The notes: a model not told the origin generated them from the sequence alone. A stretch of 64,000 bases of DNA from Cellulophaga tyrosinoxydans (GCF_900176415.1 NZ_FWXO01000002.1:186001-250000), one strand, 5' to 3'. Numbered from the stretch's first letter, positions 54,227 to 63,148 are shown. A program made the numbers and translations.

Positions 54227-54886
54227 ATGGATAAAATCCCTTCTTTTGGTAGTAGACTCCGCAAAAATAGTGTGGCCGTACCAGAAATTATTCAGACTTG
54301 TTCTGGTATCAATGTATTTGGGCAAGTATTAAAATCTTTTATTTTTAGCACAGACGTTGCCGTCATTAGAAATACGAATGCCAATGCCATTATCGCTGTT
54401 TATCCTTTTACGCCGCAACCAGTTATTTCCAATGCCCTAATTTTAGCTGCAGATAAACCTATTTTTTGTGGTGTTGGTGGTGGTTTAACCACTGGTGTAA
54501 GATCATTAGAATTAGCCATTCATGCAGAGTTTCAAGGCGCAATGGGTGTGGTGTTAAATAAACCTACGCCAAATGCATTAATTTCAGATTTAAAAGCAAA
54601 GATTGATATTCCTGTGGTGATTACCATTGTATCAGAAAAAGATGATATAAAAGGTCGCATTAAAGCTGGAGTAGATATTTTTAATGTATCAGGTGCTAAT
54701 AAAACAGCCGATATTATAAAGCGCATTAAAGACATAAACCCAGATGTAGCCATATTGGCAACTGGTGGAAAATCCGATGAAACCATACTCGAGGCTATAG
54801 CGGCTGGCGCTAATGCTATTTCATTTACACCACCAACAACGGGAGAATTATTTAAAGAAATAATGAATCGCTATCGAGAAGAATAA
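54227..54886 (+). CDS. TIM-barrel-like protein of unknown function
   Basis: A 219-residue cytoplasmic protein with alternating beta/alpha pattern: ADKPIFCGVGGGLTTGVRSLELA, EFQGAMGVVLNKPTP, IPVVITIVSEKDDIKGRIKAGVDIFNVSG, DVAILATGGKSDETILEAIAAGANAISFTPPT. Late glycine-rich turns (ATGGKSDETI, AGANAISF) resemble phosphate-binding loops of ThiG, indole-glycerol-phosphate and aldolase-type barrels. Database relatives are often named hydrolase without evidence. No catalytic lysine can be singled out. The acetyltransferase starts immediately after its stop, so the two are coupled. Confidence 0.75.
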   Translation: MDKIPSFGSRLRKNSVAVPEIIQTCSGINVFGQVLKSFIFSTDVAVIRNTNANAIIAVYPFTPQPVISNALILAADKPIFCGVGGGLTTGVRSLELAIHAEFQGAMGVVLNKPTPNALISDLKAKIDIPVVITIVSEKDDIKGRIKAGVDIFNVSGANKTADIIKRIKDINPDVAILATGGKSDETILEAIAAGANAISFTPPTTGELFKEIMNRYREE

Positions 54887-55294
54887 ATGAATGTAATTAA
54901 AGAAATATCAGCAACTGAAACCTATCATTTACGGCACACGGTAATGTGGCCAAATCATCCTATGGACTTTATTAAATTGCCTGAGGACCATAATGGAGTA
55001 CATTTTGGCTTGTTCAATGCGGAAGAATTAATTTGCATTGTATCACTTTTTATTGATGGTGATACCGCCCAGTTTAGAAAATTAGCCACTAAAGTTTCAG
55101 AACAAGGCAAAGGCTTTGGAACTGAAATATTACATCATTTAATTGCGTATTGTGAAGATTTAAAACTAAAAAAACTCTGGTGCAATGCAAGGGTTAATAA
55201 GTTGGAGTTCTATAAAAAGTTTGGCTTCCTTAAAACAAACAGCAACTATACCAAAGGGGAAATAGAATTTGTAATTTTAGAAAAGTTGATTTAA
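54887..55294 (+). CDS. GNAT N-acetyltransferase
   Basis: A 135-residue single GNAT domain. The acetyl-CoA loop is SEQGKGFGTEILHHLIAYCED (Q/R-x-x-G-x-G/A type), preceded by the strand DTAQFRKLATK and followed by LWCNARVNKLEFYKKFGFL, the typical C-terminal half. The length is normal for a minimal GNAT. Its ATG directly follows the stop of the TIM-barrel-like gene. The substrate is unknown. Confidence 0.85.
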   Translation: MNVIKEISATETYHLRHTVMWPNHPMDFIKLPEDHNGVHFGLFNAEELICIVSLFIDGDTAQFRKLATKVSEQGKGFGTEILHHLIAYCEDLKLKKLWCNARVNKLEFYKKFGFLKTNSNYTKGEIEFVILEKLI

Positions 55295-55356
55295 CAGCCA
55301 CGAATTAAAAATGCCCAATTGTTTGTTGTATTTTAGTAAAAACAACAGTATAAACA

Positions 55357-55803
55357 ATGAAAAACCTAGTTCTAATAGTTCTTTTAGCTTTCTCTTTTGC
55401 TTTAAATGCACAAACGTTCAATTTTACAATAGATCATTCCACATTAATAGTTAACGACTTAAAAACTACAGGCGATTTTTATGCAAATGTTATCGGTCTA
55501 AAAGAAATAGATCACCCTACCAAAGATCCCGGATTTAGATGGTTTTCAATTGTAGGAAATACGCAGTTGCACTTAATTTATAAGGATACTGTGGTGATGA
55601 AAAAGCATAAATCCAGTCATATTTGCTTATCAACTCAAAAGTTAGATGCGTTTATTAAACATTTAGAAAAACAACAAATTTCCTATGAAGACTGGCCAGG
55701 CACCAAAAATGCTATTACGATAAGAGCCGATGGAGTGCGACAAATATATATCAGAGATCCTGAAGGATACTGGATAGAAATAAACGATGCAAAACACAAC
55801 TAA
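55357..55803 (+). CDS. Exported VOC/glyoxalase-family protein
   Basis: A 148-residue vicinal-oxygen-chelate protein preceded by a signal peptide (LVLIVLLAFSFALNAQ). The VOC domain shows FTIDHSTLIVNDLKTTGDFYANVIG, QLHLIYKD and IYIRDPEGYWIEIND, with His22-type and C-terminal Glu metal ligands. Most VOC enzymes are cytoplasmic; an exported one probably handles a reactive or xenobiotic molecule in the periplasm, or acts as a metal-binding carrier. It is 3 bases before the pirin gene and close to a lipidated cyclophilin. Confidence 0.82.
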   Translation: MKNLVLIVLLAFSFALNAQTFNFTIDHSTLIVNDLKTTGDFYANVIGLKEIDHPTKDPGFRWFSIVGNTQLHLIYKDTVVMKKHKSSHICLSTQKLDAFIKHLEKQQISYEDWPGTKNAITIRADGVRQIYIRDPEGYWIEINDAKHN

Positions 55804-55806
55804 GCT

Positions 55807-56805
55807 ATGAACGCAGCCATACAATCAATTTTTCAATTGGGTTTTCCCTGGCAAACACAAGATCCTTTTTTGTTTTGTGTGTATCATTTAGACTACTATC
55901 CAAAAGGGAACGGAGACATGGGTCCTGCTGCTTCTTTAAATGGAAGAAATTTGGGCAATGATTTTACCATAAAAGATGGTTGGCGCATGTATCATGGACA
56001 AACTATTCCTGGTTTCCCTTCACATCCGCATAGAGGATTTGAAACCATCACTATTGTAAATAAAGGGTTTTGTGATCATTCAGATTCTTTAGGTGCTGCT
56101 GGCAGATTTGGTCAAGGCGATGTACAATGGATGACAGCAGGTCGAGGCGTTCAGCATTCCGAAATGTTTCCATTGCTCAACTCAGAAAGAGAAAACACAC
56201 TTGAATTATTCCAAATTTGGTTGAATTTGCCTAGTAAAGACAAATATGTTGATCCACATTTTGCAATGCTTTGGCATGAAGATATTCCAGTGATTAAAAC
56301 TGAAAATAGTAGTGTAAAAATAATTGCAGGAACTTATCAAAATACAAAGGCTCCTGATCCTGCGCCAAATTCTTGGGCAGCAAATTTAAATAATGAAGTA
56401 GCGATATGGAATATTCATATTGATGCAAACAGTACCTATACCCTACCTAAAGCGAATACTAAGGTGAGTAGAACTTTATACTTTTACGAAGGAGAGAGTA
56501 TTGAAATAGAAGGTAAATCTGTTACACCAAATTTTGGAATTAAGCTAAACCCAGCGGTTGATGTAATCATAAATGTTAAGGGGAAAACTGGATATTTTCT
56601 TTTATTGCAAGGGAAACCTATTGAAGAGCCTGTTGCTAAATATGGGCCATTTGTAATGAATACGAATACCGAGATTCAACAAGCTATGCACGAATATCAA
56701 GTTACACAATTTGGAGGTTGGCCTTGGCCGCACGCCGATAATGTACATGATAAAAACGAAGGAAGATTTGCTAAATATCCTGATGGAACACTCGTTGAAA
56801 AATAA
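55807..56805 (+). CDS. Pirin family protein
   Basis: A 332-residue pirin: two cupin domains. The first has FPSHPHRGFETITIVNKGFCDHSDSLG, with the metal-binding His and Glu residues, and DVQWMTAGRGVQHSEMFP; the second is degenerate, ending at TQFGGWPWPHADNVHDK. Bacterial pirins act as quercetinases or as regulators of central metabolism; Fe is the usual metal. It is somewhat longer than the 230-300 residue average owing to the N-terminal stretch (LDYYPKGNGDMG). It lies 3 bases after the exported VOC gene and 14 before the cyclophilin gene. Confidence 0.9.
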   Translation: MNAAIQSIFQLGFPWQTQDPFLFCVYHLDYYPKGNGDMGPAASLNGRNLGNDFTIKDGWRMYHGQTIPGFPSHPHRGFETITIVNKGFCDHSDSLGAAGRFGQGDVQWMTAGRGVQHSEMFPLLNSERENTLELFQIWLNLPSKDKYVDPHFAMLWHEDIPVIKTENSSVKIIAGTYQNTKAPDPAPNSWAANLNNEVAIWNIHIDANSTYTLPKANTKVSRTLYFYEGESIEIEGKSVTPNFGIKLNPAVDVIINVKGKTGYFLLLQGKPIEEPVAKYGPFVMNTNTEIQQAMHEYQVTQFGGWPWPHADNVHDKNEGRFAKYPDGTLVEK

Positions 56806-56819
56806 TTTAAATTTTAACC

Positions 56820-57659
56820 ATGAAACAATTTATTCGTCAAATTCTACTGTTAAGCACTCTTTTAATTCTTTTAGGTTGCAATCAAAAAAAAGAAGAAAAG
56901 AAAATTGAAATTGAAAAAAGAACGATGGTTGAAATGGATACAGATCTGGGTTTAATTACCCTAGAACTGTATAATGAAACTCCTCTACATCGCGATAATT
57001 TTATAAAATTAGTCAAAACTCATGCCTATGATAGTGTAATGTTTCATAGGGTTATTAAAGAGTTCATGATTCAAGGTGGCGATCCTGATAGTAAAAATGC
57101 CACTGCATTGGATACGCTCGGAAATGGTGATGTTGATTATACCATAAATGCAGAGTTTAATCCAAATTTATTTCATAAAAAGGGTGTATTGGCAGCAGCA
57201 CGTGATGGAAATCCTGAAAGAGCATCAAGTGGAATGCAATTTTATATTGTACAAGGAAAAGTGTTTAATGATAGTTTATTAGAAAAGGCCGAAGTGCGTA
57301 TTAATAACTGGTTGGCACAGCATGAAATTCAGAATGACAAGAAATATAAATACTTATTAGATTCATTGCAACATGCAATGTATTCAAACAAACAGGAAGT
57401 CTACCTACAGTATCAAGATAGTATAAATGTGTGGGCTAAATCAGCCAAAAATTTTGTTCCCTATACCATACCCGAAGAGCATAGAGTAATTTATAAGACC
57501 ATAGGCGGTACTCCACATTTAGATCAAAACTATACCGTATATGGAGAAGTTGTAAAAGGATTAACTATTGTAGATTCTATCGCCTTACAAGCCACAGGAG
57601 AGTTCGATAGGCCTTTAGAGGATATTAGAATTAAATCCATGCGATTGATTGAGGAATAA
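56820..57659 (+). CDS. Cyclophilin-type peptidylprolyl isomerase, lipoprotein
   Basis: A 279-residue lipoprotein (lipobox LILLGC, Cys20) with a Lys/Glu-rich tether and a cyclophilin domain: MDTDLGLITLELYNETPLHRDNFIKLV, VMFHRVIKEFMIQGGDPDS and SSGMQFYIVQG. About 80 residues (150-230, FNDSLLEKAEVRINNWLAQH onward, helical) are inserted before the last strands (TIGGTPHLDQNYTVYGEVV). It would fold proline-containing proteins in the periplasm, anchored to a membrane. This insertion is usual for Bacteroidota relatives. The neighbours upstream are pirin and VOC genes. Confidence 0.93.
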   Translation: MKQFIRQILLLSTLLILLGCNQKKEEKKIEIEKRTMVEMDTDLGLITLELYNETPLHRDNFIKLVKTHAYDSVMFHRVIKEFMIQGGDPDSKNATALDTLGNGDVDYTINAEFNPNLFHKKGVLAAARDGNPERASSGMQFYIVQGKVFNDSLLEKAEVRINNWLAQHEIQNDKKYKYLLDSLQHAMYSNKQEVYLQYQDSINVWAKSAKNFVPYTIPEEHRVIYKTIGGTPHLDQNYTVYGEVVKGLTIVDSIALQATGEFDRPLEDIRIKSMRLIEE

Positions 57660-57681
57660 ATTAAATCAAGTATAGACGAGC

Positions 57682-58161
57682 CTAATTAGAAGTTTTATTT
57701 TCCAATTTGCGTCGTTCTAAAAATTCATCCAATGTTTCCCAAATTGCAGGAGTATAATCAAAGCCTGCGTAGTATTCAAATTCTATTATTTCGCCAGAAT
57801 CTAGTTTTTCTTTTCCTAATAAATAATACGTAACTCCTACGTGATTGCTATAATAACCTTTCGCTGAAGTAAAAATTATAGTATCGCCTATAGCGTACTT
57901 TTTAAGAAAACTCACATCGGTTGTTGTGCTGTCTTCATAAAAACTATTTACGGAGTAAGCACTAAACCTATTAACACTTTCAGTGCTATGCTGTAATATG
58001 GAAGTTTGTTTAACAACTAATGGTTTATTCAAGTACCCTTTAAACCGAATATCATCGGAAAGATCACTGATAGAAGAAAAAGATAAGTACCATAAAAACA
58101 GCCCAATAATCGTAATTGCAGCAAGAAAAAGCAGTAAGAAAACCATACGATATCTTTTCAT
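57682..58161 (-). CDS. Hypothetical single-pass membrane protein
   Basis: A 159-residue protein with an N-terminal transmembrane helix (RMVFLLLFLAAITIIGLFLWYL) and a soluble beta-rich region (FKGYLNKPLVVKQTSIL, SVNSFYEDSTTTDVSFLKKYAIGDTIIFTSAKGYY, ITYYLLGKEKL-like), probably periplasmic. I do not recognise the family and see no catalytic motif. It is convergent with the cyclophilin gene (22-base gap) and downstream of murA, separated by that gene's terminator, so it has its own promoter or depends on read-through. Confidence 0.7.
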   Translation of the reverse strand: MKRYRMVFLLLFLAAITIIGLFLWYLSFSSISDLSDDIRFKGYLNKPLVVKQTSILQHSTESVNRFSAYSVNSFYEDSTTTDVSFLKKYAIGDTIIFTSAKGYYSNHVGVTYYLLGKEKLDSGEIIEFEYYAGFDYTPAIWETLDEFLERRKLENKTSN

Positions 58162-58192
58162 AATAATTTTGATATGATCATTTTAAAAATAA

Positions 58193-58234
58193 AAAAAGGA
58201 AACAAATAATATACATTTCATTTGTTTCCTTTTT
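58193..58234 (-). terminator. Terminator after murA
   Basis: A 15-bp perfect stem (AAAAAGGAAACAAAT with ATTTGTTTCCTTTTT) and 12-base loop, 20 bases past the murA stop on the minus strand. Confidence 0.9.
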
Positions 58235-58254
58235 AATAATATAACTGAATAAAT

Positions 58255-59562
58255 TTACACTCTTGTAATTTTAGCTCCTATCGCACGTAAACGGGTATCA
58301 ATATTTTCATACCCTCTATCGATTTGTTCAATATTATGAATAGTAGAGGTTCCTTTTGCTGAAAGAGCGGCAATTAATAATGAAACTCCAGCTCTAATAT
58401 CTGGCGAAACCATAGTCGTTGCCTTTAAAGTGGACTTAAAATTATGACCGATAACTGTTGCTCTATGCGGATCGCAAAGTATAACTTTTGCGCCCATATC
58501 TAATAACTTATCTACAAAGAACAAACGGCTTTCAAACATTTTTTGATGAATTAATACTTCACCTTTTGCTTGTGTCGCAACCACTAAAATTATACTCAAT
58601 AAATCTGGCGTTAATCCTGGCCATGGTGCATCGGCAATAGTAAGAATAGAACCATCTATATAATTCTGAATTTCGTAACCATTAACATGTGCTGGAATAT
58701 AGATATCATCTCCTTTACGTTCTAGGGTAATTCCAAGCTTTCTAAAAACTGTTGGTATTTGACCTAAATCGTCCCAACTTACATTTTTTATGGTTAGCTC
58801 ACTACGGGTCATTGCTGCTAATCCAATCCAGCTACCAATTTCAATCATATCTGGCAACATGGTATGCTCTGTACCACCTAAGGTATCTACACCTTCAATA
58901 ACTAATAAATTAGAACCTATACCGCTAATTTTAGCGCCCATACGGTTCAACATTTTACATAATTGCTGTAAATAAGGTTCGCAGGCAGCATTATAAATTG
59001 TAGTAGTACCTTCTGCCAAAACCGCGGCCATAACTATATTTGCTGTACCGGTTACCGATGCTTCATCTAAAAGCATATAAGCACCTTTTAATTTTTTGGC
59101 TTCTACACCATAAAAATGTTCTTCTTTATTATAACGGAATGTAGCACCTAAATTTATAAAGCCTTCAAAATGCGTATCAAGTCTTCTACGACCTATTTTA
59201 TCACCACCTGGCTTTGGTATATATCCTTTTCCGAATCGTGCTAATAATGGTCCTACCAACATGATAGATCCTCTAAGTCCACGTCCATCTTGTTTAAATT
59301 GGTCTGATTGCAAATACTCTAAATTTACATCGTCAGACACAAAACTATAAGAGCCTTGACCTTTTTTCTGGATTTTTACACCCAAATCTTCCAATAAGGC
59401 AATTAGTTTATTTACATCTACAATATCTGGAATATTATGAATAGTTACTGGTTCTGCAGTTAATAACACCGCACATAATATTTGTAAAGCTTCATTTTTA
59501 GCTCCTTGAGGGGTAATTTCACCATGTAATTGGTGACCACCTTCAATTTTAAATGTCCCCAT
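58255..59562 (-). CDS. murA: UDP-N-acetylglucosamine 1-carboxyvinyltransferase
   Basis: A 435-residue MurA, the first committed peptidoglycan enzyme, transferring enolpyruvate to UDP-GlcNAc. It opens IEGGHQLHGEITPQGAKNEALQ and has PDMIEIGSWIGLAA and the C-terminal RGYENIDTRLRAIGAKI. In the active loop, KPGGDKIGRRRLDTH puts Asp121 where most MurA enzymes have the fosfomycin-reactive Cys (PGGC). Asp retains activity but is not alkylated by fosfomycin, as known for mycobacterial and chlamydial MurA. It follows the DUF4290 gene by 14 bases and ends at a strong terminator. Confidence 0.97.
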   Translation of the reverse strand: MGTFKIEGGHQLHGEITPQGAKNEALQILCAVLLTAEPVTIHNIPDIVDVNKLIALLEDLGVKIQKKGQGSYSFVSDDVNLEYLQSDQFKQDGRGLRGSIMLVGPLLARFGKGYIPKPGGDKIGRRRLDTHFEGFINLGATFRYNKEEHFYGVEAKKLKGAYMLLDEASVTGTANIVMAAVLAEGTTTIYNAACEPYLQQLCKMLNRMGAKISGIGSNLLVIEGVDTLGGTEHTMLPDMIEIGSWIGLAAMTRSELTIKNVSWDDLGQIPTVFRKLGITLERKGDDIYIPAHVNGYEIQNYIDGSILTIADAPWPGLTPDLLSIILVVATQAKGEVLIHQKMFESRLFFVDKLLDMGAKVILCDPHRATVIGHNFKSTLKATTMVSPDIRAGVSLLIAALSAKGTSTIHNIEQIDRGYENIDTRLRAIGAKITRV

Positions 59563-59576
59563 TTAATTTTGAAAAA

Positions 59577-60251
59577 TTAGAACCGTTTTTTATTACGGTT
59601 ATTAGTATTTCTGTTATTGTTCTTCTTGTTATTTGAGCGGTTCGAATTTTGTTTCGCAGGTTTGTTTTTCAAAAACTGACCACTCTCGGTAAGGTTCTCC
59701 CCTTCTTGAGCTAAATCTATTTGACCATCGCTCAATTCATATAAATGTTTAAAGATAACTTTGTCTTCAACAGTATCTTTATTCCAATTTAAATAACATT
59801 TTTTCATATGATTGGCAATGGCATACTTTAAACCATCGCGCTTGTCACCTTTTTCCCAAGAAATGGCAACATCAATCATTAATTTTATGTTATTTCCGTA
59901 AAATCTATATTTAGGAAAATTTTGAGGATACTTCAAAGGCTCTGGTCGCTCTTGCAACATTTCTTTTGAAGTAATCGGGTAAGGTGAATCTACCTTCAAC
60001 TTAAAATCGGACATGATAAACAACTGGTCCCATAATTTATGTTGAAAATCTGGAACATCTCTAAAGTGCGGCTGTAAATTACCCATAACGCTAATTATAG
60101 CTTGGGCAACTTTATTACGCTCCGCATCATCTTCAATAGACATTGCGTAATCTACCATTTTTTGAAAATGTCGCCCATATTCAGGTATAATAAGCTGAGG
60201 GCGCTCGGTATTGTACTCTAAATTGAATACTTCGTTGTTGGCTAAACTCAA
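59577..60251 (-). CDS. DUF4290 family protein
   Basis: A 224-residue soluble protein matching DUF4290: NLEYNTERPQLIIPEYGRHFQKMVDYA, AQAIISVMGNLQPHFRDVPDFQHKLWDQL in parts, and a low-complexity Asn/Lys/Arg tail (about 195-224). The start is a TTG (60251): an in-frame stop lies six codons upstream without an ATG. It is nearly always next to murA in Flavobacteriia, in my memory, as here (14-base gap), which suggests a role linked to wall synthesis, unproven. The basic tail may bind RNA or acidic partners. Confidence 0.88.
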   Translation of the reverse strand: MSLANNEVFNLEYNTERPQLIIPEYGRHFQKMVDYAMSIEDDAERNKVAQAIISVMGNLQPHFRDVPDFQHKLWDQLFIMSDFKLKVDSPYPITSKEMLQERPEPLKYPQNFPKYRFYGNNIKLMIDVAISWEKGDKRDGLKYAIANHMKKCYLNWNKDTVEDKVIFKHLYELSDGQIDLAQEGENLTESGQFLKNKPAKQNSNRSNNKKNNNRNTNNRNKKRF

Positions 60252-60338
60252 ATTGAAAAGTTTTTCTTAATAATTATAAAGAGGAAAGTATGCTCTTAAA
60301 GGTTGCAAATTAACAAATTTCTTGTTGATATACTAGTT

Positions 60339-60626
60339 TTATAATGATATTACTCCTTTTACCTGCCCTACTGCTTTATATTTTTCTATAACAGCATCCG
60401 GATTTTTCATTTCTAAACTAATAGAAAGACTCGTATATTTTCCGTTTTTCGAGTTTTTTTTAATCACTACAGCACCAGTATTATCAAAAATAGACTCAAT
60501 TTCTTTAATGCCCGTACCAGCTGCAGGTACAATAAATTTGTATAAGTATACCGATGGCCAAGTTGATGTTTCCTCTAATCGGGTTTTTAATTTTGAATAA
60601 AATTCGTCGGGATTTTCTGTGTCCAT
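60339..60626 (-). CDS. DUF493 (YbeD-like) family protein
   Basis: A 95-residue small alpha/beta protein of the DUF493/YbeD family: EFYSKLKTRLEETSTWPSVYLYKFIVPA, a central strand pair and a C-terminal helix (MKNPDAVIEKYKAVGQVKGVISL). The fold resembles ACT domains and may bind small ligands. I start at ATG 60626; a TTG five codons earlier is possible. It is divergent from the P-loop ATPase gene, with an 84-base shared region containing a TACTTTTG box for the latter. Confidence 0.87.
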   Translation of the reverse strand: MDTENPDEFYSKLKTRLEETSTWPSVYLYKFIVPAAGTGIKEIESIFDNTGAVVIKKNSKNGKYTSLSISLEMKNPDAVIEKYKAVGQVKGVISL

Positions 60627-60683
60627 CACTTTTTTCTGCAAAGATAAGTATATCCTTCAATTTTTTTCTCACGATGCTTTCAT

Positions 60684-60691
60684 TACTTTTG
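60684..60691 (+). promoter_or_regulatory. Promoter (TACTTTTG) of the ATPase-recQ-fmt run
   Basis: TACTTTTG fits TAnnTTTG, 19 bases before the TTG start at 60711, so the leader is only about 12 bases. Confidence 0.5.
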
Positions 60692-60710
60692 TGCAACTAA
60701 AAAAAAATAA

Positions 60711-61253
60711 TTGAGTCCAAAAAAAATAGTCATTGCGGGTGGTCCAAGTACAGGAAAAACATCTGTAGTATCCGGTATTGAAGCTGCAGGTTTTCTATGC
60801 TTTCATGAAATATCTAGAGCTATTACCCTACAAGCAAGAGAAGAAGGTATTGAGCAACTTTTTTTAACCGATCCCCTACTTTTTAGTCAACGAATATTAG
60901 AAGGTCGTTTAGCACAATACCACGATGCTGAAAAACTGGACAATGCAGTGGTGTTTTTCGATAGAGGTTTGCCAGATGTTGTGGCTTATTTAGATTGTTT
61001 TGGCACCCCTTACCCCGAAGAATTTACTACCATTTGTGCAAATAATGTTTATGACGAGATATTTCTTTTACCACCTTGGGAAGAAATACACACCTCGGAC
61101 AACGAACGCTATGAAAACTTTGAAGAAGCTTTGCGGATTCATGATTGTTTAGAGCATGCGTATACCAGTTTTGGATATGCTGTAGTTGATGTGCCCAAGG
61201 TTTCTGTAGAGGAACGGGTACAATTTATCATTGAAAAACTAAAAATAAGTTAG
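60711..61253 (+). CDS. P-loop ATPase/kinase-like protein (AAA_28 type)
   Basis: A 180-residue P-loop protein. The Walker A loop is VIAGGPSTGKTSVV at residues about 7-20, a Walker B-like stretch is VVFFDRGLPDVVAYLD and ERYENFEEALRIHDCLEHAY follows; the whole matches the small AAA_28/NadR-like kinase group. These are ATP-binding proteins of uncertain substrate. The start is TTG, since a stop (TAA) lies immediately upstream and no ATG is possible before the P-loop. The stop overlaps the GTG of recQ by one base, so the two are coupled. Confidence 0.85.
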   Translation: MSPKKIVIAGGPSTGKTSVVSGIEAAGFLCFHEISRAITLQAREEGIEQLFLTDPLLFSQRILEGRLAQYHDAEKLDNAVVFFDRGLPDVVAYLDCFGTPYPEEFTTICANNVYDEIFLLPPWEEIHTSDNERYENFEEALRIHDCLEHAYTSFGYAVVDVPKVSVEERVQFIIEKLKIS

Positions 61254-63148
61254 TGCCAAAAGACCCTAAGGAAATTTTACAGCAATATTGGGGATACTCT
61301 GATTTTAAAGAATCTCAGGAAGAGATAATTACGGCAATATTAACAAAAAAGGATGTTCTGGCCCTACTACCAACAGGAGGTGGAAAATCTTTATGTTTTC
61401 AAGTTCCAGCCTTGGTAAATAATGGCATCTGTATTGTTGTTTCACCTTTAATAGCACTCATAAAAAATCAGGTAGATAATTTAAAAAGCAAAGGAATAAA
61501 AGCTTTAGCGCTTACTGGTGGTATTTCGCAAGATGATGTAATTGATTTACTAGATAATTGTTTGTACGGAAATTACAAATTTTTGTACTTGTCACCGGAG
61601 CGTCTGCAACAAGATCTGGTACAGCAGCGCATACAAGAAATGAATGTAAATCTTATTGCGATAGATGAAGCACACTGTATTTCGCAATGGGGTAATGATT
61701 TTAGACCTTCGTATCTAACCTGTGGTATATTAAGAGATTTAGCCCCTAACGCTCCTATTATAGCCTTAACTGCAACAGCTACGCCCGAAGTTGCAAAAGA
61801 TATTATAACCAATCTTCAACTAAATGAACCGCTGGTAGAAAAAACATCTTTCGCGAGAGATAACATTGCTTTTTCGGTCCAATGGGACGAAGATAAAAAT
61901 TACCAATTAAAACAACTTTTAGAGGAAAACAACCAAAGTGCTATTGTATATGTGCGTACACGAAGATTGGCCAATGAACTTGCCAATTATTTACTGCAGC
62001 ATAAAATAAAGGCAACTTTTTATCACGGCGGACTTACTAAAGTGGAAAAAGAAACCCGTTTAGAAAATTGGCTACAAGACAAAACACGAGTAATGGTTGC
62101 CACCAATGCTTTTGGCATGGGTATAGATAAACCAGATGTTGGTTTGGTAATTCACTATCAAATACCTGATAGTATAGAAAATTACTTTCAAGAAGCTGGT
62201 AGAGCAGGCCGAAATGGCATGCCATCTAAAGCAATTATTGTAATAAATAAGGCCGACGAATTACAGGTTAAAAAGCAGTTTTTAAGTGGATTACCAACAG
62301 TTGCTTATTTAAAATTACTATATAATAAATTAAATAATTACTTTCAAATATCGTTTGGAGAATCGAGTACTGAAGTACATCAATTAAATTTTAATGCATT
62401 TTGCGATACCTATAAATTAAATCCGTTTGTTACCTACAATGGATTGCGGATTTTGGATCAAAATTCTGTGATTGCTTTATCCGAATCATTTTCAAAGAAA
62501 ACTAGCATTCAGTTTATAGCTACGCTACATCAAATTTTCGACTATTTAGAAACGTATAGCAAAATAGCGCCTATCATCCAGATTATACTCCGTACTTATG
62601 GCGGTATTTTAGATTATGAAACAAAAATTAACACCTGGTCTATTGCAAAAAAAGCCAATGTTCCAGAAACTGAAATTATTAAAGTTTTAGAACGCTTAAA
62701 AAAGGATGAAATCATCACCTATTCTTCACAGCATAACGATATAGAAATTATATTTCTAGTACCGCGAGAAGATGACAGAACCATAAATATGTTCGCCAAA
62801 AAGGTAGAAGTACTTCTTTCTCAAAAAACCAAGCATATAGATGCCATTCTTTCTTATATTAAAAATGATACGATATGCAGAAGTCAACAATTATTAACCT
62901 ATTTTGGAGAGAAAAAAAGCAACTGTGGTAAATGCGACATTTGCCTTAAAACACCTGTAATAAAAGATGAAGTATTAGAACTTGTAAAAGAAGCCATACT
63001 CCAACAATTAGAAAAAGAACCTTTAAGTTCTCGTGAGCTAATAAAAATAGTATTGTATAAAGAAGGCTCTATATTTAGTGCCTTACAAGTGCTTTTAGAG
63101 AACGAAATAATAGAAATTACAGCAACAAACAAATATAAAGTAGTTTAA
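61253..63148 (+). CDS. recQ: RecQ-family ATP-dependent DNA helicase
   Basis: A 631-residue SF2 helicase. Motif I is LLPTGGGKSLCFQVP, motif II is LIAIDEAHCISQWGNDFRP, ALTATATPEV and FGMGIDKPDVGLVIHY with EAGRAGRNG are motifs III, V and VI. The RecQ zinc site appears as CGKCDIC near the C-terminus, followed by a short tail; an HRDC domain is not evident. It unwinds DNA in recombination and repair. The start is GTG sharing its G with the ATPase stop. fmt begins 2 bases after the stop, so the three genes are tightly joined. Confidence 0.93.
   Translation: MPKDPKEILQQYWGYSDFKESQEEIITAILTKKDVLALLPTGGGKSLCFQVPALVNNGICIVVSPLIALIKNQVDNLKSKGIKALALTGGISQDDVIDLLDNCLYGNYKFLYLSPERLQQDLVQQRIQEMNVNLIAIDEAHCISQWGNDFRPSYLTCGILRDLAPNAPIIALTATATPEVAKDIITNLQLNEPLVEKTSFARDNIAFSVQWDEDKNYQLKQLLEENNQSAIVYVRTRRLANELANYLLQHKIKATFYHGGLTKVEKETRLENWLQDKTRVMVATNAFGMGIDKPDVGLVIHYQIPDSIENYFQEAGRAGRNGMPSKAIIVINKADELQVKKQFLSGLPTVAYLKLLYNKLNNYFQISFGESSTEVHQLNFNAFCDTYKLNPFVTYNGLRILDQNSVIALSESFSKKTSIQFIATLHQIFDYLETYSKIAPIIQIILRTYGGILDYETKINTWSIAKKANVPETEIIKVLERLKKDEIITYSSQHNDIEIIFLVPREDDRTINMFAKKVEVLLSQKTKHIDAILSYIKNDTICRSQQLLTYFGEKKSNCGKCDICLKTPVIKDEVLELVKEAILQQLEKEPLSSRELIKIVLYKEGSIFSALQVLLENEIIEITATNKYKVV

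Noticed and set aside
60505-60696. Minus-strand 63-residue frame overlapping the DUF493 start
   Set aside because: It overlaps the conserved DUF493 gene on the same strand in a different frame and has no domain.
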